Notes under the pieces: generated by a model | Told to the model about the DNA's origin: nothing | The model's input: the letters and a program-made list of their open reading frames with translations, nothing else | The model's database searches: none | In this document: positions 1-7,958 of the stretch, piece after piece | Position numbering within the stretch: position 1 is the first letter of the stretch | Layout: the number at the start of each line of letters is the position of its first letter | Assembly: GCA_015179025.1 (NCBI GenBank) | Contig: WHUX01000500.1 | Coordinates: 1-22,157 of the forward strand | Direction: 5' to 3' | DNA from: Terfezia claveryi | Lineage: Eukaryota; Ascomycota; Pezizomycetes; Pezizales; Pezizaceae | DNA length: 22,157 nt | Position numbers and translations under genes: made by a program

Positions 1-905
1 TACTGCTACCTTTGATACTCATGTAGTCCCGACTATGGGATACCCTTTCTGTATCGTTTTGACCGCGACACTCTTTTTATGTCAACACACTTTCAAAATT
101 GGGCTAGGAATAAAGGAATCAAGTTGGAACCATCCACCGCATATCATCCACGTGCAAACGAACAATCGGAAATTGTGAACAGAGAAATTCTACAAGTAGT
201 AAGAGCCTGTAAAATCGAAGGATTTGATTGGCTATAGAAACTACTAGAGATACAGTTGAAACTTAACTCTAGGTATAATGCCGCTAGACAGAATAGTCCC
301 TTTTCCACACTATTTGGATTTAATGCACATCTTGGTGTATCGATACTTCCATACCCCATTAATGCATATGTACCAGCAAATGAACGTCATGAGGTAACGT
401 CTAAAAACCTATATGACGCCAAGAAGACTCAAGCATCTCAAGCAACAAATGACTACCCAATACAGCCAAATTTTCAGTCGGACAACAAGTTATGCTTTCC
501 TCAGAAAATATCAACCTATCGAATGTCTCACCTAAACTCAAACCAAAATAGCTAGGCCCATTTCCCATTATTTCTAGTAATCAGAAACGCAATAACTATA
601 GCCTAGACCTATCCAGTCAACCTGACCTCCACCTCATATATAATACTTTTCATATCAGCAAACTTAAACCCTACTATAAAAACGATCCTACCCAGTTCCC
701 TCACAGACAATCTCAGGAACCAGGACCAATTCAAGATGATCGTTATGAAGTTGAAAAGGTATTAGAATTCAGAACAGCTCCTCGAACTGGAGAAAGACAA
801 TATAAGGTCAGATGGCTTAGATACTTACCTAAATATGATTCCTGGGTAAACGCCAAGGATATACCACCGAAATTCTTCAAGACTTCTGGACGACCGGAAG
901 CATAG
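1..905 (+). pseudogene. Element A: Ty3/gypsy integrase C-terminal half plus chromodomain (broken)
   Basis: This is the end of a retrotransposon pol polyprotein, which would insert cDNA into the genome and target chromatin through its chromodomain. Frame 1 reads part of the integrase core: a motif like LEPSTAYHP, then QSEIVNREI with the third catalytic Glu, then NSRYNAARQNSPF and LFGFN, typical of chromoviral integrases. A shift near 490-515 moves to the frame reading LGPFPI and HISKLKPYY. The chromodomain follows (RYEVEKVLEF, YKVRWLRY, DSWVNAKD) and the frame ends at TAG 903-905. In-frame stops are TGA 13-15, TAG 235-237 and TAG 549-551; the last two sit where tryptophan is expected (TGG to TAG). 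The catalytic region further upstream is outside the window. The element cannot make an active integrase. Family assignment is secure. Confidence 0.88.
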
Positions 906-1333
906 AAGATACATTCAAGAGACGTCGAAGGACTAAAGGAAAACAAGGACCACGAACTAGAGATGAGACCTGAGCTCTCATCCAACAAGAACGAGATAGA
1001 ATCATGAGTCAAGGAAACACTAAGGATATTCATGTTAATGCTAATGTATTAACAATGCATCAAATCTTAGGACGTATGGAAACCAATATGGCAGAGCGAA
1101 GGAAGTAAGGATAGGAAATCCTTCTATGTGGGAAGTGTAATGGAGAACGTTATCTCATTGCTTATATAATTGATTATATACTTTTGTATTTCCTATATAA
1201 CTACTATGTTATATAACTAAGCCTCTCGGTTGAAGGACTAGCCTTCTACCACCTCCTATTGCTTTATAAGCGTCCATAGCACGCGGAACTTGCCATGGGA
1301 AGTTCCATGGCACTTGCCATATGAAGACACCCT

Positions 1334-1437
1334 CATTATGGCCGCGTGACCTCTGTTTAAGGTGTGTGACTCATTACTATGGCCACATGACCATCGTTTA
1401 AGGCGTGTGACTCATTATCATGACCACATGACCCCTT
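1334..1437 (+). repeat. U3 tandem repeat of about 38-41 bp, 2.6 copies
   Basis: Units start at 1334, 1372 and 1413, each with the pattern CATTA..ATGRCC.C.TGACC, and the first two continue with GTTTAAGG.GTGTGACT. The third unit is partial. The same array is conserved in the second LTR copy (21934-22037). Its place about 75-180 bp upstream of the TATA box suggests duplicated transcription-factor sites, which is inference. Confidence 0.75.
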
Positions 1438-1511
1438 TTGTACAGTGCACCACCTTCTGGTGTGCCACCCTTTATTGTATTTATTTCCTTAGTCATCAGA
1501 TCTCAGAGGAG

Positions 1512-1518
1512 TATAAAT
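1512..1518 (+). promoter_or_regulatory. TATA box of element A LTR
   Basis: TATAAAT lies in the context GAGTATAAATAGG. It is the usual position for the U3/R promoter of an LTR and is conserved at 22112-22118 in the second copy. Confidence 0.7.
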
Positions 1519-1814
1519 AGGCCGCTAGATTCCCTCTAGAATCCACAGAAAGAGAAGAAGCAACCAAGCAAGCCTTTAGAGCAAGCAAGCCTATATTCCG
1601 ATCAAATCAAGATCATATAGCTTAGATAGCACAAATCATATAAGATAGATTACACCAGTTAATTACTGTTCCCTTCGGGAACGTCCCACATAGTAATCTC
1701 CCTACCCTTCTGAGGTCTTACCTCAGCAGAACCGAAATACACAAACGTCCGTGCCTACGGATATAGATTGTATAAACGGTACCGAATGAATACTGTCTAG
1801 TACCATTCATTACA

Positions 1815-2769
1815 CCATAGGTCCAGTGGCGGTACTAACTGAAGTGGAAGGGGCTAGTGAACGGGTAGGGGTGGTGGATTGGTTGGAGCCGGAGGTTTTA
1901 AGAGGATGTTGGGTGCAGAGGAGTTTAGCGCGGTTGTCCAGCTTAATGCAAAGCTGAACAAATTCGTCGAAAGTTTCTGGGGGAGAGGCTTGATAGGAAA
2001 GGGCTGTTTTGAGCCTGGTATTAGCCCCGTTGGTAAAGAAGGATATTTTAGTCCTATCATCATAGGCTAAAATTGTCGCGTAAGTTGCAAACTCAGCATG
2101 GTAAGAGGAACAATCGCGGTCTCCTTGGCGGAGATTAAGCAATTTGCGTTCTGCAGTGGCGCGAGCATCGGGATCGTTGTAGGCATTTTTCAATGCTTTA
2201 GCGAAGGCTTCATAAGTAGGAAAATCAACGGTCCCACTTGTTTTGTTGAGGTAGGGTTCAAACCAATCAGCGGCAGATCCGAAGATGTAGGAAGCAGCAT
2301 AGGCAATTTTGGCTGCTTCACTAGTATATCATGAGGGATCAGAGGAGAACACCAAAGAAAGCTTGGTGAGAAATCGAGTGAATTTTGATCGAGTGCCATC
2401 AAAATTCTCAGGCTCATGGACTTTAGAGGCACGAGTTGAGGTAGGAGCTGGAGTGCAGTCATGGAGGAGGCTTGGGAGGGTTAAGCCATACTGATATCCA
2501 TGGTTATAATAGATCCAGAGTGACTCAGTTGAGGTAGAAGTGCCTGTGAGTAGTTGAGCGAAAGTTGATGGTACTCCACGTACTGACTGTATGCCGGCAC
2601 CATGGGCTGCATGAATGGCGGTAAAAAATGAGGCAGGAGTTCCTGCAGGAATATGTGGTAGAGCAGAAGGAGGAGTATTGTCAGTTCGGAGGGCAGCGAC
2701 CAAGGTGCACCACATAGCAATTTCAGAAGGTGGAGTGGAGGCGGAGGCCTCCATACATGCTTCGGACAT
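1815..2769 (-). pseudogene. Element D: Ty3/gypsy Gag, 3'-truncated by LTR insertion
   Basis: This is a capsid-type Gag (Retrotrans_gag fold), which would assemble virus-like particles in the cytoplasm. It reads from ATG 2769 in one frame down to 1815. Landmarks are a variable N-terminal third, then EPENFDGTRSKFTRFL, FGSAADWFEPYL and ERKLLNLRQGDRDCSSYHAEF, the canonical gypsy gag core with the (L)RQG..S...Y..EF motif. There is one in-frame stop, TGA at 2331-2329, between SDPS and YTSEAAKIAY; an original CGA is likely. The C-terminal part, with any zinc knuckle and pol, is cut off by the element A LTR, and the apparent stop at 1810 comes from the LTR. The start is chosen because it is the first ATG after the LTR (37 bp away) and opens a long frame. 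It is a different family from element C. Confidence 0.85.
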
Positions 2770-2877
2770 ACTTATTTGTAGCGGAGACTATATGGATACA
2801 ACAAAATGTTATGGACGGAGGTTGGAAGGTAATTCCCGCGTCGACGTGGTAAACAACGACTTATTCTGGTTCGGGGT

Positions 2878-2899
2878 ATCACCTGCGATCGCAGGTGAT
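2878..2899. repeat. 22-bp perfect palindrome with GCGATCGC core
   Basis: The central 20 bp are TCACCTGCGATCGCAGGTGA, flanked by A and T to give a perfect 22-bp palindrome. The same unit is repeated four times in the LTR of element C (19252-19420), an otherwise different LTR. Confidence 0.9.
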
Positions 2900-3141
2900 G
2901 GACGCGAGTGTCGAGGTATCGCACACGTGGGGAGCTCTACGTGTGTGATCAGGTGTCTAGGGACTTCGGGTGAAACTAAAGTCGAGCGAGGTATCGAGGT
3001 CGAGGTCGAGAAGGTGAGGTAGTCTGAGCTATACTCAAGAACAGTGGTGCAGTTATATTCGTATAACAACTAGGTACAGGAAGGTAGACAAGTTGTTGCG
3101 TGAAGAGGAAAGAAACAGAATACAGGCGGCAAGGACAGGCT

Positions 3142-3149
3142 TCTTTTAT
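3142..3149 (-). promoter_or_regulatory. TATA box of element D LTR
   Basis: On the minus strand the sequence reads CTATAAAAGAAG, about 75 bp inside the 5' end of the LTR. That U3 would be short, but the site is the best promoter candidate there. Confidence 0.5.
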
Positions 3150-3246
3150 AGAGATCCCATCTCCATCTCGAACAACACCCTTTTGGCTAACACAACAGTC
3201 TAGACAAATTATATCATCAGCATAACAGAAGAAGGACATGCAAGCA

Positions 3247-3454
3247 CAAGCATGCAAACTGACTAACGGAAGAAGGACACGCAAGCCAGCTCATGGATAC
3301 ACGGATCCTGTGAGATCGTCGAGAACGAGGCGTCTGGCAATAATGGATATCAAGCATGCAAACTGACTAACAGAAGATGAATGCGCAAGCCAGCTCATGG
3401 ATACACGGATCCTGTGAGATCGTCGAGAACGAGGCGTCTGGCAAATAACGGATA
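3247..3454. repeat. Tandem duplication, 104-bp unit, two copies
   Basis: Units 3247-3350 and 3351-3454 align at an offset of 104 bp. They share CAAGCATGCAAACTGACTAA, GCAAGCCAGCTCATGG and a long identical stretch over ACACGGATCCTGTGAGATCG. The copies differ mainly in a short segment (AAGGACAC against ATGAATGC) and near the distal end. No coding content is recognised. Confidence 0.85.
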
Positions 3455-3991
3455 ATGCTGGTACAAACAGAAGGCCTGAAGAATTGTACATAAGCGAAGG
3501 TGAAATTTCTGATAAGCTAAGGAAAGAGTTTTGAGCAAGAGGAGGTGGTTCCCAATCTCAGAGTCTTGCCAGTTTTGGTTCGACTTCTTAAATAAGGTTT
3601 GGGTCAAATAAGGTTCGAGGTTTTCTAGAGTAGTTCCTAGTTTGAGAGTCGTGCCAGTTTTGGTTCGACTCTCAAATATCAACCCATAAGCGAGCGACTA
3701 GGACTTCCGGGATGCGGTCGGATGTCGGCTAGCCAGGAGAGGCAGGGTCGAGAACATAGTTACGTGATATTCTTTAGCAAGTGCGTGGGTTGCCGGCGAT
3801 ATCACTCAGAGTCATGGTCATGGTGCAAGGGCAAGGGCGAAGCCTAGGCTTCCAGGTGATGGGGATCCGGTAAGTATATTGGTTACTGGCGATACGAATG
3901 GTATCGGCGGTACAAGGTCTAGGTGTTCATGTGGTCGGTATTGGCAAGTGCGTGGGTTGCCAATGTTACCGGGGTCAGGATCGTGATTCGG
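3455..3991. other. Unassigned repeat-rich spacer
   Basis: No gene is recognised. Visible structure: two diverged copies of GCCAGTTTTGGTTCGACT (near 3566 and 3653); a perfect 11-bp stem TTTGAGAGTCG/CGACTCTCAAA at 3641-3651 and 3666-3676 with a 14-nt loop; and an exact 18-bp direct repeat GCAAGTGCGTGGGTTGCC at 3777-3794 and 3944-3961. The right part may be the decayed upstream end of element B protease, because the frame is open from about 3898. Confidence 0.5.
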
Positions 3992-5753
3992 GAGGGTTCG
4001 TAACACTCAAATACCCCATTGTCCTGGGGATCCCCTGGCTCCGAATGCATGATGTCTCCATTAACTTTGGCTCTTACACCTTGAACTTTAATAGCGGGTA
4101 TTGCAAGAAGCACTGCGGTGCCCCACAGACTGCTGTTAAAGGATTATGTGCCCTACCACTCCCGATAGAGGATCCTAGCTAGGTGATGGTAGAAACCCCA
4201 CCACTAAAACCCCTCGATATTAACTTCATTGGAGCAGGGGCCTTTGCTTACCTTACCAGAAGGCACAAGCTGAAAGCCCATACTCTATCAATCTGCGAAG
4301 TTAACCTGGAAATCAATAAGCTGTGGTCCAAGGAAGAATGGAAGTCCATGGTGCCGGATGAATACCATGAATTCATTGACTTGTTCTTTGAGAAAGCCGT
4401 GGAGAAGCTGGCACCATATCGACCTTACAATCATACAATCCCCCTGGTGGAAGGAAAGACGCCCCCATATGGCCCGCTCTATGGAATGTCTCGGCTGGAA
4501 CTGGAGGCTCTGAAGAAGTACTTGGAGGAGAATCTCAATAAGAGCTTCATTCGGCACAGCTCTTCCCCGGCGGGTGCCCCTGTGCTGTTCGTCAAAAAAT
4601 CGGATGGCTCCCTCCGGTTATGTGTTGATTATTGTGGCCTGAACGAGATAACGGTCAAGAACAGGTATCCCTTGCCCCTAATCCAGGAGACATTAGCCAG
4701 GCTTTCCAAGGCGAAATGGTTCACCAAATTGGATCTCAGAGGGGCATACAACCTGGTACGGATTGCTGAGGGGGAGGAGTGGAAAACCGCCTTCCGGACA
4801 CGATATGGCCATTTTAAGTACAATGTTATGCCCTTCGGCTTAACCAACGCCCCGGCCTCTTTCCAACACTTCATTAATGACACCCTGCGAGACTTCTTGG
4901 ATGTGTTTTGCATGGCTTACCTCGATGATATCTTGATTTATTCGGATACCCTAGCAGAACACAAGATTCATGTCCGGCAGGTGTTGGAAAAACTAGAGCA
5001 AGCCGGATTGTACCTCAAGCCCGAGAAATGCGAGTTTCATGTGCAGGAGGTCAAGTATCTGGGACTGATCATCACTACGGAGGGCCTCAGAATGGACCCT
5101 GCCAAGGTTACCGCTATCCAGGAATGGCAAATCCCAGCAAATCTCAAGGATGTCCAAGCCTTTCTGGGATTCACTAACTTCTACCGACGGTTCATTCTAG
5201 GGTATTCGAAGATTGTAGCCTCCCTCACCGCTCTGACCAAAAAAGACCGGCGCTTCAACTAGAATCCAGAAGCCCAATCCACCTTCCAGAACCTTAAGGA
5301 AGCCTTCTGCTCAGCACCGATCCTGGCACATTTCGACCCTGACCAGGAATGTGTCATCGAAACTGATGCCTCCGACTATGTCTCCACCGGAATCCTGTCC
5401 CAGTATGTTGATGGAGTCCTCCACCCAGTGGCCTATTTCTCCAAAAAGCACTCCCCGGCAGAGTGTAATTACGAAATCTATGATAAGGAGTTAATGGCCA
5501 TTGTGCGAGCATTCGAGGAATGGAGACCACACCTGGAATCGGCAAAGAGGGTTATCGAGGTCCTCTCTGACCATAAGAACCTAGAGTACTTCACAACCAC
5601 CAAATTGCTAAATTGCCGACAGGCTAGGTAGTCGGAATTCCTCTCTCAGTTTAACTTCAAGATAAGGTATCAGCCGGGAAAGGCTGGGGGTAAGCCGGAT
5701 GCACTGACTAGGAGATCAGGAGATCTCCCTAAAGGGGGGATGAAAGGCTGAAG
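3992..5753 (+). pseudogene. Element B: Ty3/gypsy Pol, protease end, reverse transcriptase and RNase H (broken)
   Basis: This is the replication enzyme of an LTR retrotransposon. Order: the end of the protease/linker (LKYPIVLGIPWLRMHDV, 4009 on, closely matched at 21420 in element C); linker PLDINFIGAGAFAYLTRR; RT with PYRPYNHTIPL, SSPAGAPVLFVKKSDGSLRL, NRYPLPLI, FTKLDLRGAYN, VMPFGLTNAPASFQ and the catalytic YLDD in MAYLDDILIYS (about 4916-4948); thumb FLGFTNFYRRFI; RNase H with [29 protein letters not shown] and [10 protein letters not shown]. In-frame stops are TAG 4180-4182, TAG 5260-5262 (FN*NPEAQ, Trp expected) and TAG 5629-5631 (RQAR*SEF, Trp expected). The RT motif VDYRGLNE reads VDYCGLNE (CGT to TGT). 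The frame is lost in a G run near 5735-5740. Gag and most of the protease are missing upstream. Confidence 0.93.
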
Positions 5754-7337
5754 TACCAGAATCAGGTGGTACTGAAACCTGAAAATCTCGACCTGGCGGC
5801 CAATACCCTTGCGGAAGCTGAGGCTGAGGCTGATGCGGAAGCTGAAGCTGAGGCTGAGGCTGATGTGGAAGCTGAGGCTGACCTCTGACAACTAGTGAGA
5901 CAGGCATATGAGGACGACCCCCTGGCCAAGGAAATTATTACCGCAGTGGATTCTGGTCAGCGCCGCCACCCCAAGATCTCCCTAGCCAAGTGTACCGTCC
6001 AGGAAGGCCTCCTCTACCACCTCGAATGGCTGTATGTGCCGGAAGGAGAGCTGTGCCTTCGATTGATCAAGGAACACCATCACAGCCTGGTTGCAGGTCA
6101 CCCTGGAGTGGCCAAAATGTTAGAGCTTCTGGCCAGGGAATATACATGGATTGACCAACGGAAGGACGTGGAGCGGTATGTACGGAACTGCCATGTTTGC
6201 AAGCGTGCTAAGCCTGTCCGCCACGCCCCGTATGGGACCCTGAAACCTCTGGATATTCCTGATCGGCCATGGCTGCACCTGACTATGGACTTCATGACAG
6301 GGTTACCAGAAGATTCGGGGTTCAATGCCATCTTGATGGTGGTAGATCGGTTGACGAAAATGAGGCATGTTATACCTTGCCGGGACACCTGCTCCGCCCC
6401 AGAGTTAGCCAATCTCTACCTCAACAATGTATTCCGATACCATGGCCTTCCTAAGTCGATTGTATCCAACCGTGGCCCTCAGTTTACCTCAGAATTCTGG
6501 CAAGCCTTCTGCGAACTTCTGGGGATCAAAGTACGCCTGTCAACGGCATATCACCTCCAGACGGACGGCCAATCGGAGAGGATGAACGCCATTATGGAGC
6601 AATATCTGCGGGCCTTTGTCAATTACCAGCAGGATAACTGGGTTTCGTTGCTGGCCACCTGCGAATTCGCCACGAACAACCAGTTCTCGGAATCCTCCAA
6701 AACCTCCCCTTTCCTGGCTAATTACGGTTGGCACCCCTGGTTCGTGGATACCCTAGCGCCCCTGCAAAAAGCCCACCTCCCAGCTAAGGAGTTCGCGGTT
6801 GGAATCGCTGAACTCCACCGTGCCCTGAAAGCTGAGCTGGGATATGTGCAAGCTCGGCAAGCTGAGTATGCCAATGGATTACGGTTGCCAGCCCCCAGAT
6901 ATCAGCCAGGAGACAAGGTATGGCTTTCCAGCCGGCACTTCCGAACAGAACGCCCCTCCCGCAAGCTGGATCATAAATTCCTGGGACCCTTTAAGGTATT
7001 GGCAGCTGTGGGAACTCATGCCTATCGATTGAGGTTTCCCAAAGATATCAAACGGCACCCGGTTGTTCATGTCTCCGAAATCGAGCCCGCTGCGGATGAC
7101 CCCCTCCCAGGACAGAAACACCCACCACCCCCTCCAGTGGTTATCAAAAGGGAAGAGGAATGGGAGGTAGAGGAAGCGCTGGACTCGCGGAAGAGGTACG
7201 GGCATCTGCAGTACAAGGTTAAGTGGCTAGGGGACAAGGAGGCGACCTGGCAACCCGCTGAAGATCTGGAAAATGCACAGGACTTGGTTGCCCTGTTCCA
7301 CCAGCGTTACCTCTGGAAGCCCCGCCCTGCCCCATGA
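5742..7337 (+). pseudogene. Element B: Ty3/gypsy integrase with chromodomain (inactive)
   Basis: This continues Pol after the G-run shift. It opens with a linker ([20 protein letters not shown]), an Ala-Glu/Asp repeat (5811-5880), then TGA at 5886-5888 where Arg (CGA) is expected. From 5895 it is open for 480 codons. Integrase features: an HHCC zinc module (HHHSLVAGHPG ... CHVCKRAK), first catalytic Asp in MDFMTGLP, and third catalytic Glu in TDGQSERMN. The second catalytic site reads SNRGPQFTS instead of SDRGPQFTS (codon AAC at 6468-6470). The GPY/F region follows (KFLGPFKVL), then a chromodomain (YGHLQYKVKWLG, ATWQPAEDL, FHQRYLW). It ends at TGA 7335-7337. Even without the stops the integrase would be catalytically dead. 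Confidence 0.93.
5811..5880 (+). repeat. In-frame GCTGAG minisatellite encoding Ala-Glu/Asp repeats
   Basis: Three units start with GCG/GTG GAA GCT and end in GAT or GAC: 5811-5834 (24 bp), 5835-5864 (30 bp) and 5865-5882 (18 bp). They expand by the 6-bp step GAGGCT. They encode a highly acidic linker between RNase H and integrase. Confidence 0.85.
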
Positions 7338-7513
7338 TGTTCTTGCCGTCCTAGAATTGGTTATTAGGGTTGTTATTGTCGTAGTTATTGTTGGTACGTA
7401 CTCCCGGCATTGGGGTTGTATTATGGGTTATTGGTTACTCATCCGCCTTGTTTGTTTGTTTGTTTTTGCCTTGCCTTTTTTGCCTTGCTTTTTGTCGCTG
7501 GGGCTCCGAACCT

Positions 7514-7523
7514 AAAGGGGGGA
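7514..7523 (+). other. Polypurine tract of element B
   Basis: AAAGGGGGGA lies three bases before the LTR start TGTCACAACCG at 7527, the expected place for the plus-strand primer of an LTR element. Confidence 0.7.
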
Positions 7524-7526
7524 TAG

Positions 7527-7832
7527 TGTCACAACCGTCCTTGCCTACATCAGCAAAAAAAATTCTCCATCATGACGCAGCAACTAGTTTTGTTCCACCT
7601 GGTGCACCACCAAATTCCTGCTGCCTCTCATGTACCCTATTCATACTACAAAATTTCTGCTCCCACTCATGCACCCCATGCGCATCCTCAAAATATATGC
7701 TCTACACCTCGAACACCACCAAATTCCCACTACCTCTCATACACCCTATGTGCACCCTCAAACTTCAGCAGAAAAAATAAACAAATCTGTATCCGGACGT
7801 ATCAACTACTTTTATACCATCCTATGTATTAC
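7527..7832 (+). repeat. Element B 3' LTR (start clear, end uncertain)
   Basis: It begins TGTCACAACCG right after the polypurine tract, close to the TGTAACAACCG start of the element C LTR. A possible end is ATTACA at 7827-7832, but no second copy is present to prove it. Inside are three diverged copies of a motif like CACCAAATTCCTGCTGCCTCTCA (near 7609, 7648 and 7724). The short ORFs here are low-complexity and have no support. The stretch 7833-7958 between this LTR and the transposase shows nothing recognisable. Confidence 0.5.
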
Positions 7833-7958
7833 AATTTTCTGCTTACCTCTATACGCCCCTACACATGCCCTCCTAATATTGGCCTGGCACCTGTTTTACA
7901 TCCGACACTTCACGTTCTTTGTGGCTCTTCTCTCAACTGGTCACAAGTTTATTATTTC

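Larger units (their letters stand above)
1136..1814 (+). repeat. Element A 3' LTR (679 bp)
   Basis: The repeat begins TGTAATG and ends CATTACA, a 7-bp terminal inverted repeat of the TG...CA type. It follows the chromodomain ORF by 230 bp. That gap holds no gene and ends in a weak purine tract (GGGAAG, 1130-1135). Its first ~410 bp recur at 21736 at a constant offset of 20600. It contains a tandem repeat in U3, a TATA box at 1512-1518 and a run of hairpins in R-U5. It interrupts the minus-strand gag of element D at 1814/1815. The expected target-site copy CCATA (1815-1819) cannot be confirmed because the other flank is outside the window. Confidence 0.9.
2807..3227 (-). repeat. Element D 5' LTR (421 bp)
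   Basis: On the plus strand it starts TGTTATG and ends CATAACA, a 7-bp terminal inverted repeat, and its inner edge lies 37 bp from the gag ATG. In its own (minus) orientation it has a TATA box at 3149-3142, followed downstream by a CACACGT hairpin (about 2922-2948) and the GCGATCGC palindrome (2878-2899). Immediately inside the LTR the sequence is TTTTGTTG, so no standard TGG primer-binding site is seen. There is no second LTR in the window to prove the borders. Confidence 0.72.

Noticed and set aside
2878..2899. GCGATCGC core as a cyanobacterial HIP1 site
   Set aside because: All genes here are fungal-type with introns; the octamer is part of a longer LTR palindrome.
2615..3022. Plus-strand ORF of 135 codons
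   Set aside because: It is antisense to gag and crosses the gag start and LTR border; no motif.
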